From the NCBI GenBank assembly GCA_964480455.1, contig CAYZQI010000022.1, positions 1 to 44,650 of the forward strand: 44,650 nt of DNA. The letters are read 5' to 3'. A program made the position numbers and the translations under genes. A model generated the notes under the pieces. It had not been told where the DNA came from and did not search any database. It saw nothing but the letters and a program-made list of their open reading frames with translations. This DNA comes from JAABSX01 sp964480455 (GTDB taxonomy: Bacteria > Bacteroidota > Bacteroidia > Cytophagales > Microscillaceae). This document shows positions 17,777 through 24,422 of the stretch, one piece after another; positions within the stretch are counted from its first letter, which is position 1; each line of letters starts with the position of its first letter.

Positions 17777-18103
17777 ATGCACTGGAAGATGTCTAAACAC
17801 AAAGAGTTACTCATTCATATCAAAAATGCAATTGAAGCAATTGAACCAAAGGCAGAAATTATTTTGTACGGTTCAAGGGCAAGAGGAGATGCAAAAGAAA
17901 CCTCCGACTGGGACTTACTTATATTGGTACCTTTCGAGGCAGGACTTGAAGATGAGCAAAAATTTAGACATAGATTATTTGATTTAGAACTACAGTATGG
18001 TCAGGCAATCTCTACTATGGTAAAATCTAAAAGAGAATGGGAAACAAAGTTTTGCGTTACGCCTCTTTACAAAAATATTTTACGAGAAGGGGTTGCCTTA
18101 TGA
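17777..18103 (+). CDS. MNT-type minimal nucleotidyltransferase (partner of HEPN protein)
   Basis: A 108-residue nucleotidyltransferase-fold protein. The catalytic signature is GS(X10)DWD: GSRARGDAKETSDWDLLIL at about residues 34-52. An alternative ATG at 17789 would remove four residues. In MNT/HEPN modules the MNT protein acts as antitoxin, in characterised cases by AMPylating the HEPN RNase. Its stop overlaps the start of the HEPN gene (ATGA), a sign of translational coupling. Both genes are clearly more AT-rich than kdsA before and the transaldolase gene after, which suggests horizontal insertion. Assignment to the fold is firm; the toxin-antitoxin role is inferred from family and pairing. 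Confidence 0.88.
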   Translation: MHWKMSKHKELLIHIKNAIEAIEPKAEIILYGSRARGDAKETSDWDLLILVPFEAGLEDEQKFRHRLFDLELQYGQAISTMVKSKREWETKFCVTPLYKNILREGVAL

Positions 18104-18498
18104 ATCAAGATGAGAAAGAAGAATATATACGCTACAGAATTAACAAAGCAGATGAAACACTTGAGGTAGCAGCACTTCTTATCGAGAACGGAAAATGGAA
18201 TTCATCTGTGAATCGCCTTTATTATGCAGCTTACTACGCTGTAAGTGCTTTATTGACTGAGGCAGAATTACATACAAAAACGCATACGGGCGTAAAAACC
18301 CAATTCTTTCTTCATTTTGTAAAGCAAAATATAATTGAAACAAGATTAGGTAAAGTTTATTCTGATTTATTTGATTGGAGGCAAAAAGGAGATTACGGTG
18401 ATTTTTTTGAATTCACAGAAAAAGATGTATCATCAATATTGAATCCTACAAAAGAACTAATACAGAAATTCAAAGAAGAAATAAACAAAAATACTTAA
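18100..18498 (+). CDS. HEPN domain protein (UPF0332 type), partner of MNT
   Basis: 132 residues from the ATG at 18100, which overlaps the MNT stop. An all-helical HEPN domain: RINKADETLEVAALLIENGKW, then NRLYYAAYYAVSALL, then THTGVKTQFFLHFV, then LFDWRQKGDYGDF, as in UPF0332/PF05168 proteins. In many relatives the second helix reads RAYYAMFHAA, giving the RX4-6H RNase motif with His; here the His position is Tyr (RLYYAAYY). It may therefore be a weak or non-catalytic HEPN, or use other residues. The module lies between kdsA and the transaldolase/CBS gene. Confidence 0.87.
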   Translation: MNQDEKEEYIRYRINKADETLEVAALLIENGKWNSSVNRLYYAAYYAVSALLTEAELHTKTHTGVKTQFFLHFVKQNIIETRLGKVYSDLFDWRQKGDYGDFFEFTEKDVSSILNPTKELIQKFKEEINKNT

Positions 18499-18541
18499 CT
18501 TAAGACAAAACAAAAAAATCAAAAACTAAACCCTCAAAATA

Positions 18542-19570
18542 ATGGAATTGTATCTTGACTCCGTGGACTTTAAAGAAATAGAAGAAGCTTTTCGTCTAGG
18601 TTTTTTGGCTGGGCTAACTACTACGCCCACTTTTATGCACCGACAAGGCATCACTGATATTGATGGAGCTATCCTCAAATTGGCGCAAATGGTGCCTGTG
18701 CTACAAGTAGAAGCACTCGGCGATAGTGCCGAAGACATCTTGAAAGAAGCACAGCGATTGCTGGCACTTGGGCTTGACAAAGAAAAAACTGTTTTCAAAA
18801 TACCTGTTTCTAATGAGGGGGTAAGGGCTTGCCGTATGCTTCGCAATGAGGGGCTAATGGTGAACGTACACCTTATTTATACCCTTAACCAAGCCTACAT
18901 GGCTATGGCAGCAGGTGCTACCTATGTATGCCCGCTTGTGGGTCGTCTGCAAGACCAAGGGCATGACGCACTCAACCTCGTAAAGCAATGCACCGAAGTA
19001 GTGCAGCACTATGGCTACAATACCAAAGTAATGTTTTCTTCAGTACGCTATCCCGACCATATCCGTGAGGCATTGCTTGCCAAAGTACACACCATCACAG
19101 CCCCTTGGAAAGTAATGAAAACACTCACCGAAAACGTGTTTACTACCGTAGGTACTGACCAATTTGTAGAGCATACCCGCCTACTAACAGTGAGCGTAAA
19201 AGAGGTAATAAGCAAGGCCAACCCTACTGTAAAAATGAACGAAACTGTTTTTGAAGCCTTAACACAAATGACAGAGTCGGGCTTGGGGGCTGTTACAGTA
19301 CTTAAAAATAATGGTGAACTAGCAGGTATTTTTACTGATGGCGACCTAAGGCGCAACCTACGCAAATCAGGTAAAAATCTGCTAGAAAAACCCATGAGTG
19401 ATGTAGTTGGTGAAAAAACTCCAATTGCTATTCCTTCCAATGCCTTGCTTCACGAGGCTGTAAAGGTATTCAAAGAAACAGGCGTGGACAATATCATCAT
19501 ACTTGAAGATAACTTACCCATAGGCATGATAGATATTCAAGATTTTGTGAAGATGAACTTGGTAGGCTAA
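18542..19570 (+). CDS. Transaldolase/fructose-6-phosphate aldolase domain fused to KdsD-like CBS pair
   Basis: A 342-residue protein. Residues 1-215 are a small TalC/FSA-type (beta/alpha)8 aldolase: MELYLD start, Schiff-base Lys86 in VFKIPVS (Lys85 in E. coli FSA), GATYVCPLVGRLQDQG near 125-140. Residues about 228-342 are two CBS domains. Their text (ALTQMTESGLGAVTVL, IFTDGDLRR, GVDNIIILEDN, GMIDIQDFVKMNLVG) is very close to the C-terminal half of KdsD/KpsF arabinose-5-phosphate isomerase. By eye FSA Asn28 is Thr28 and FSA Tyr131 (Phe in transaldolases) is Leu132, so the substrate may differ. It lies downstream of kdsA, after the MNT/HEPN pair. It may be a CBS-regulated enzyme of pentose-phosphate or arabinose-5-phosphate supply; that link is inference. 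Confidence 0.88.
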   Translation: MELYLDSVDFKEIEEAFRLGFLAGLTTTPTFMHRQGITDIDGAILKLAQMVPVLQVEALGDSAEDILKEAQRLLALGLDKEKTVFKIPVSNEGVRACRMLRNEGLMVNVHLIYTLNQAYMAMAAGATYVCPLVGRLQDQGHDALNLVKQCTEVVQHYGYNTKVMFSSVRYPDHIREALLAKVHTITAPWKVMKTLTENVFTTVGTDQFVEHTRLLTVSVKEVISKANPTVKMNETVFEALTQMTESGLGAVTVLKNNGELAGIFTDGDLRRNLRKSGKNLLEKPMSDVVGEKTPIAIPSNALLHEAVKVFKETGVDNIIILEDNLPIGMIDIQDFVKMNLVG

Positions 19571-19583
19571 CAAAATACTCCCA

Positions 19584-19665
19584 AAGAAAGTGTGAAATGT
19601 GAGTTGTAAGCTCTGAAACATATTTTTTTAATTTATCATTGTCAGCAACTTACAGTTAGAAATAA
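19584..19665 (+). repeat. Intergenic repeat, copy C
   Basis: Starts AAAGAAAGTGTGAAATGTGA and resembles copies A and B over its first 30 bases. It has its own imperfect inverted pairing (GTGAGTTGTAAG with GCAACTTACAG). It lies 13 bases after the transaldolase/CBS stop codon. Confidence 0.45.
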
Positions 19666-19669
19666 TCTA

Positions 19670-19700
19670 AAAAGTGGTTTTTATGCTAAAAACCACTTTT
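19670..19700 (+). terminator. Terminator after the transaldolase/CBS gene
   Basis: A perfect 13-bp stem (arms 19670-19682 and 19688-19700) with a 5-base loop. The stem itself ends in T4, and A and T runs flank it, so it could work in both directions. It closes the kdsA-MNT-HEPN-tal/CBS unit. Confidence 0.65.
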
Positions 19701-19748
19701 AAATTATGTTATCGCATCTAATTGGGAAAATTGCCCATTGAATCAATG

Positions 19749-19836
19749 GGGTGTAAGTCAGATTTGCTTCCCTAAAGGTGCTCTCGAGGAGAAGAAAAGG
19801 GCTGAGCAGCTAAAAAGAGATGTTTGAATTACATTC
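19749..19836. mobile_element. Degenerate 88-bp MITE-like element (relative of 39695-39782)
   Basis: Aligns over its full 88 bases with almost no gaps to the element at 39695-39782 (roughly two thirds identical by eye). Shared parts are GGGT..AAGTCA at the left, a central CTCT.GAGGAGA and the block before GCTAAAA. The terminal inverted repeats are eroded and no target duplication is visible. It ends 41 bases before the lipoprotein start at 19877 and may supply leader sequence to it. Confidence 0.5.
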
Positions 19837-19876
19837 AATTAGTATTTAATTGTCTTTGAAAAAAAATTATTGTAGC

Positions 19877-20380
19877 ATGTGGCATTTTAACTCATCTTTT
19901 GTTTTTCTTATTTTATTGATTTTTGGATTATGCCAGTGTAGTGGTTCTCAAAACAGCAATGAAACGCTGAACAAAGAACTACTCATCTCTCACCAAGAGT
20001 TTGTGCAAGACCAAGAAGTGCTCAAAAGCGAACACAAAGACTGGATAGCCGAGCTAAAACAATGGAAAACACAGGTAGAGCAGCTAAAAGACCTCAATGA
20101 CCCTCTTTTTGTAGAACATAAAACCTCGCTTGAAGCACACACCAACGCCCTCATAAAACATGATAGCCTTATTACTGCACATCAAACTTTTCTAAAACAA
20201 CAAAATACCCTCAACGAAGAGTATGCCCTTGGCAAGATGAGCGATGAGGAGTTTCAAAGAAAACATGATGAAATACTTGCAAAACACAATAAGGTACTTG
20301 ATGAGCATAAACACATCAGAGAGTTGCACAAGTTTATCAAAGATGCACACGAGGCAATTTTAAGTACACAGAAGGATTAA
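19877..20380 (+). CDS. Coiled-coil lipoprotein of unknown function
   Basis: From the ATG at 19877, 167 residues. A TTG start at 19850 is possible but would lengthen the signal region. The N-terminus (WHFNSSFVFLILLIFGLCQC) has a hydrophobic core ending in a lipobox-like GLCQC. The rest is highly helical, charged and His/Lys/Glu-rich, with repeated phrases of the type EHKxxL, AHxxFL, KHDEIL and DEHKHI, spaced like heptads or 11-residue turns. This predicts a long coiled coil in the periplasm or at the outer membrane. I do not recognise the family. The many His residues might bind metal, but nothing proves it. The gene is alone on its strand between sufS and the terminator at 19670. Confidence 0.75.
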   Translation: MWHFNSSFVFLILLIFGLCQCSGSQNSNETLNKELLISHQEFVQDQEVLKSEHKDWIAELKQWKTQVEQLKDLNDPLFVEHKTSLEAHTNALIKHDSLITAHQTFLKQQNTLNEEYALGKMSDEEFQRKHDEILAKHNKVLDEHKHIRELHKFIKDAHEAILSTQKD

Positions 20381-20440
20381 ATCCTAATTTTGCCTAATTT
20401 GCTCAATAAGTATTAAAAAGACTCAAAACTCAAACGCAGG

Positions 20441-20448
20441 TATCTTTG
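20441..20448 (+). promoter_or_regulatory. Possible -7 element of the sufS promoter
   Basis: TATCTTTG fits TAnnTTTG and lies 46 bases before the sufS ATG. No TTTG is seen at the proper -33 distance, so confidence is low. Confidence 0.35.
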
Positions 20449-20494
20449 TTAGGCATACATAATAGATGTATAGATTAGAATATTTTTTATCAAT

Positions 20495-21736
20495 ATGAAA
20501 GAACAACAAGCAACTCTTGCTTTTGATGTATATAAAATACGTGAGGATTTTCCGATTTTGGCACAAGAAATCAATGGCAAGCGATTAATTTACTTTGACA
20601 ATGCGGCTACTTCGCAAAAACCCAAAGTAGTGATAGAAGCCTTAGATACTTATTACCTAAAAAATAACGCCAATATCCACAGAGGAGCGCATTACCTTGC
20701 TGCCAAGTCTACAGGCGATTATGAAGACACCCGCACAGCAGTTCAGACTTTTCTCAATGCCCAGTTTGTGGAAGAAATCATCTTTACCCGTGGCGTGACA
20801 GAAGCTGTCAATCTTGTAGCTAACACTTGGGGGCGTGCCAACTTGCAGGTTGGCGATGAGATCATTCTTTCAGAAATGGAGCATCACTCCAACATTGTAC
20901 CCTGGCAACTCATAGCAGCAGAAAGAGGAGCTATCATCACAGTCATTCCCATCACAGATGAGGGAGAACTTATCTTAGAAGAATATGAAAAATTACTCTC
21001 TCCAAAGACCAAATTGGTGTCAATAGTACACGCTTCTAATGCACTTGGCACTATCAATCCTGTGGAGGTAATTATCAAAAAAGCACACGAAGTCGGAGCA
21101 GTAGTTTTTGTAGATGGCGCACAGTCAAGTGTACACCTCGAGATAGATGTTCAGGCAATGGATTGTGATTTTTATGCCTTCTCAGGACACAAAGTATATG
21201 CTCCCACAGGCATTGGTGCGCTCTACGGTAAGAAAAATATTTTGGAAGCGATGCCTCCCTACCACGGTGGCGGAGAGATGATTAAGGAAGTGAGTTTCCA
21301 AAAGACAACCTACAATGAACTGCCCCACAAGTTTGAAGCAGGTACGCCCAATATTGCCGATGCCATTGCTTTCAAAAATGCCCTCGAGTACATGAACCAA
21401 TTTGGTAAGCAGACCCTCGCCCTGCACGAACACGACCTACTTGTTTATGCTACCGAGCGCATGAAAGAGATTCCGCAACTAAAGGTTATAGGTACTGCCA
21501 AAGAAAAAGTCAGTGTGATTTCTTTTGTAGTAGAGGGAGCGCATCACAGCGACATAGGTACGCTTTTAGATGCACAAGGCATTGCCATCAGAACAGGACA
21601 TCACTGCACTCAGCCCTTAATGCAGCGTTTGGATATACCTGGCACTTCACGGATTTCTTTTGCTATGTATAATACCCGTGAAGAGGTAGATACTTTTATA
21701 GAAGCCCTCAAGAAAGTACTCAAAATGTTGGTTTAG
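20495..21736 (+). CDS. sufS: Cysteine desulfurase, SufS type (group II)
   Basis: A 413-residue PLP enzyme that takes sulfur from cysteine for iron-sulfur cluster assembly. FSGHKVYAPTGIGALYGKK places the PLP Lys at residue 233. RTGHHCTQPLMQRL places the persulfide-forming Cys at 371. EMEHHSNIVPW near 129 and FVDGAQSSVH near 206 are typical for SufS. The RxGHHC text and total length distinguish it from IscS/NifS (SSGSACTS). No sufBCD or sufE lies next to it, and the HesB/SufA-type gene at 23721 is separated by two minus-strand genes. A YATERM..IPQLKVIG region precedes the C-terminal domain as usual. Confidence 0.94.
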   Translation: MKEQQATLAFDVYKIREDFPILAQEINGKRLIYFDNAATSQKPKVVIEALDTYYLKNNANIHRGAHYLAAKSTGDYEDTRTAVQTFLNAQFVEEIIFTRGVTEAVNLVANTWGRANLQVGDEIILSEMEHHSNIVPWQLIAAERGAIITVIPITDEGELILEEYEKLLSPKTKLVSIVHASNALGTINPVEVIIKKAHEVGAVVFVDGAQSSVHLEIDVQAMDCDFYAFSGHKVYAPTGIGALYGKKNILEAMPPYHGGGEMIKEVSFQKTTYNELPHKFEAGTPNIADAIAFKNALEYMNQFGKQTLALHEHDLLVYATERMKEIPQLKVIGTAKEKVSVISFVVEGAHHSDIGTLLDAQGIAIRTGHHCTQPLMQRLDIPGTSRISFAMYNTREEVDTFIEALKKVLKMLV

Positions 21737-21771
21737 CTTTTCTTGAGTGAAAGAAACGCAGGGTAGGGGCA

Positions 21772-21813
21772 GAAACAAAAAACTTCGGTAAAAATTTGAG
21801 ATTTTACCGAAGT
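21772..21813 (-). terminator. Terminator of the response-regulator gene (minus strand)
   Basis: A perfect 12-bp stem (21782-21793 with 21802-21813) and an 8-base loop, followed on the minus strand by a T-tract (the A-run at 21776-21782). It lies 47 bases past the regulator stop. This shows that the gene truly ends there and has no lost C-terminal exon or frameshift. Confidence 0.75.
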
Positions 21814-21859
21814 CATTGAGTAAAACATTGCATTATAGAGTAGATAGAATGAGAACAGC

Positions 21860-23026
21860 TTAACGTGTACCAACAGCAGTATAAATCTTAGCATCTTCTT
21901 CGGTGATTTTTTCTTCACTCATAATGATTAACCGCTCTACGACATTGCGTAGTTCACGTATATTTCCTGTCCAGCTGAGTTTTTGAAGGTATGCCATAGC
22001 TTTTTCTTCAATTTCTTTGGGTGCATCACCATATTCTTCGGCTATGTCGTTCAAAAATTTATTAACCAAAAGCGGTATATCTTCTCTACGCTCATTGAGC
22101 GGGGGCACGTGAATCAAAATGACTCCAATACGATGGTAGAGGTCTTCTCTGAACTTATTTTCTTCTATTTCAGTACGCAAGTTTTTATTGGTAGCGGCTA
22201 TCACACGCACATTCACGCTGATTTCCTTGTCGCCTCCTACACGGGTTATCTTGCCTTCTTGCAAAGCACGTAGTACTTTTGCTTGTGCTGAGAGGCTCAT
22301 GTCGCCTATTTCGTCTAAGAAGAGCGTGCCACCGTTTGCCTGCTCGAACTTGCCGATGCGCTGTTTGATGGCAGAAGTAAAAGAGCCTTTTTCGTGTCCA
22401 AATAGCTCACTCTCAATGAGTTCGCTAGGAATAGCAGCACAATTTACCTCCACAAGCGGCTTGTCGGAGCGATTGCTTTTGGCGTGCAGCCATTTGCAGA
22501 CAAGCTCTTTTCCCGAGCCGTTGGGGCCTGTGATGAGTACACGTGCATCTGTGGGAGCTACTTTTTCAATATCAGATTTCACACGCTGTATTGCTTCTGA
22601 CTCGCCTACGATGTCAAAAGTACGGCTTACTTTTTTGCGTAGTACTTTGGTTTCTGTTACAAGGTGTGATTTATCAAGGGCATTGCGTACACAAAGCAAG
22701 AGGCGGTTGAGGTCTGGTGGTTTTTGGATAAAATCAAAAGCTCCTTTTTTGGTGGCTTCTACGGCAGTTTTGATAGTACCATGTGCCGAAATCATAATGA
22801 ATTGCGTATCTTTACTTAGTTCACTTACTTTCTCGAGCACCTCCATGCCGTCCATTTTGGGCATTTTGATGTCGCAGAGTGCTACATCATAGTTATTTTT
22901 CTTGATTTTTTCATAGCCTTCTTCGCCATCTTGGGCTTCATCTACTTCGTAGTTTTCGTACTCTAAGATGTCGCGAAGGGTATAGCGAATGCTTTTTTCG
23001 TCGTCGATGATAAGAATTTTTGCCAT
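21860..23026 (-). CDS. NtrC-family response regulator lacking a DNA-binding HTH
   Basis: A 388-residue protein. The receiver domain has phospho-acceptor Asp52 (VALCDIKMPKMDG), acidic DD at 8-9 and the conserved Lys near 102. The AAA+ domain has Walker A GPNGSGKE at 167-174 and Walker B LFLDEIGD at 235-242. The sigma-54 contact loop reads GSFTSA at 214-219 where the consensus is GAFTGA. The protein ends at EEDAKIYTAVGTR without the Fis-type HTH normal for NtrC proteins (about 450-470 residues). It may act from solution, with a partner, or contact RNA polymerase without binding DNA. No histidine kinase gene is adjacent. HTH-less forms of this kind occur, as I recall, in other Bacteroidota. Confidence 0.92.
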   Translation of the reverse strand: MAKILIIDDEKSIRYTLRDILEYENYEVDEAQDGEEGYEKIKKNNYDVALCDIKMPKMDGMEVLEKVSELSKDTQFIMISAHGTIKTAVEATKKGAFDFIQKPPDLNRLLLCVRNALDKSHLVTETKVLRKKVSRTFDIVGESEAIQRVKSDIEKVAPTDARVLITGPNGSGKELVCKWLHAKSNRSDKPLVEVNCAAIPSELIESELFGHEKGSFTSAIKQRIGKFEQANGGTLFLDEIGDMSLSAQAKVLRALQEGKITRVGGDKEISVNVRVIAATNKNLRTEIEENKFREDLYHRIGVILIHVPPLNERREDIPLLVNKFLNDIAEEYGDAPKEIEEKAMAYLQKLSWTGNIRELRNVVERLIIMSEEKITEEDAKIYTAVGTR

Positions 23027-23166
23027 GTATTTAGTGGTAGTGTCAGTTTTGTAAAATTAGCCCATATTTGTTTTTTGAATCATCAATAATCCATATACGA
23101 CCAAAAACAAAAATAGGCTAATTTTTTTAAATATTTTATTTTTTTTAGACTTGTGATAAAATTATT

Positions 23167-23571
23167 TTATACTTTGGTTTCTTGGCAGAGTTCTACTAAT
23201 ACGCCATTGGTAGATTTTGGGTGTAAAAACACCACTAACTTGTTGTCAGCCCCTTTTTTGGGTGTTTCATTCAGGATAGTAAAGCCCTCGGCTTTGAGGC
23301 GTGCTACTTCTGCCCCTATGTCGGCTACTTCGTAGGCAATATGATGTACACCTTCTCCTTTCTTTTCTATGAATTTTGCAATGGCACTTTCTTGGCTAGT
23401 GGCTTCTAGTAGTTCTATTTTGGTGCTTCCCATCATAAAGAAAGATGTTTTTACACCTTCGGAGACTACTTCTTCGGCTTTGTAGGGGGGGCTGCCAAAT
23501 AATTTTGTAAACAAAGCATCTGAGGCTGCCAAGTCTTTTACTGCAATTCCTATGTGTTCTACTTTGAGCAT
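23167..23571 (-). CDS. mce: Methylmalonyl-CoA epimerase
   Basis: A 134-residue VOC (glyoxalase-fold) protein with two beta-alpha-beta-beta-beta repeats. It converts (R)- and (S)-methylmalonyl-CoA on the propionate to succinate route. Metal-site residues are visible in order: VEHIGIAV (His6), then MGSTKIELLE (Glu), then GVHHIAYEV (His), then GVLVELCQ (Glu). KxxHPKSTNGVLVEL at the end is diagnostic of this subfamily as opposed to lactoylglutathione lyase. No mutase genes are close. It is separate from the regulator gene downstream by about 140 bases. Confidence 0.92.
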   Translation of the reverse strand: MLKVEHIGIAVKDLAASDALFTKLFGSPPYKAEEVVSEGVKTSFFMMGSTKIELLEATSQESAIAKFIEKKGEGVHHIAYEVADIGAEVARLKAEGFTILNETPKKGADNKLVVFLHPKSTNGVLVELCQETKV

Positions 23572-23720
23572 AGTATTTAATATAGATTTTTAAGTGATAA
23601 TTTTTTAATTTGGAAAAATAAGAAACTTTTTAGACTTTTGGGAAGTTTACTATAGTGATTTTAAGAAAATAAGTAAAAATTCATTTACACTTACATTCAG
23701 TAAATTTTAATACAATACAA

Positions 23721-24047
23721 ATGATAACGATTTCAGAACAAGCTAAAAATAAAATACAAGAACTCCGCAGCAAAGATAACTTAGACATAAATCACCACAT
23801 CCGCGTGGCAGTCAAAGGAGGAGGATGTTCAGGGCTAATGTATGGCCTAGAGTTTGATGCAAGTATTCACGAAAACGACCAAGTTTTTGAAGACAAAGAC
23901 GTGAAAATATTGGTAGATAAAAAAAGTTTACTCTACCTAATAGGCACTACTCTAGATTTTACAGACGGATTAAATGGCAAAGGCTTTCACTTTGTCAATC
24001 CTAACGCAAGCCGTACTTGTGGCTGCGGAGAGAGTTTTGCAGTCTAG
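23721..24047 (+). CDS. HesB/IscA/SufA-type iron-sulfur assembly protein
   Basis: A 108-residue A-type carrier. The three ligands are visible: Cys in GGGCSGLMYGLEF near residue 35, and the CGC pair in SRTCGCGESFAV at the C-terminus. It accepts or stores Fe-S clusters before delivery to apo-proteins. The sequence cannot decide between SufA, IscA and ErpA; the sufS gene about 2 kb away suggests a Suf-type role. A strong terminator follows at 24094. Confidence 0.93.
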   Translation: MITISEQAKNKIQELRSKDNLDINHHIRVAVKGGGCSGLMYGLEFDASIHENDQVFEDKDVKILVDKKSLLYLIGTTLDFTDGLNGKGFHFVNPNASRTCGCGESFAV

Positions 24048-24093
24048 CAGGCTTTCAAGCAATGCCTGCACAACAACTAAACATCTTTATATC

Positions 24094-24136
24094 TACAAAG
24101 CCTTTGAAAGCAATTTCAAGGGCTTTGTACTTTTTT
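24094..24136 (+). terminator. Terminator after the HesB/SufA-type gene
   Basis: Arms 24094-24109 and 24114-24129 pair over 16 bases with one G-T wobble and a 4-base GCAA loop. A C and a run of six T follow. It lies 47 bases past the stop and is a good intrinsic terminator. Confidence 0.8.
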
Positions 24137-24422
24137 GTGGGCGAGTAGGATAAGAAGTACACAAAATACTTTTGTTCGTTTGTCTATACCCATTATTTTG
24201 ATTATTATTGTTGAGAGAATAGATTCACTTTTATTAAAAGGCTTGGTTCTCAGTCAGCATACAACTTCTCAATGCGATAGGTGATACATTTTTTTGAAAT
24301 ATTTATTAAGGAAGATGTAAAAGATAATCTCCTATAATTTCAGTTCTAAATCATTGATAGGTAATTAATTGACTTAGCTAACAACTGACAATTAATAACT
24401 AACCATTACTAAACTATTGATT
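24137..24422. other. Gene-free AT-rich stretch before the LRR gene
   Basis: Beyond the terminator there are about 285 bases without a credible frame. TACTTTTG at 24167-24174 fits a -7 box but lies 250 bases from the next start and has no TTTG at the right distance. I see no conserved RNA. Confidence 0.4.

Noticed and set aside
22188..22892. 234-residue plus-strand frame opposite the response regulator
   Set aside because: It lies wholly antisense to a gene with clear motifs, is Ser/Thr-rich as expected for a shadow frame, and has no recognisable domain.
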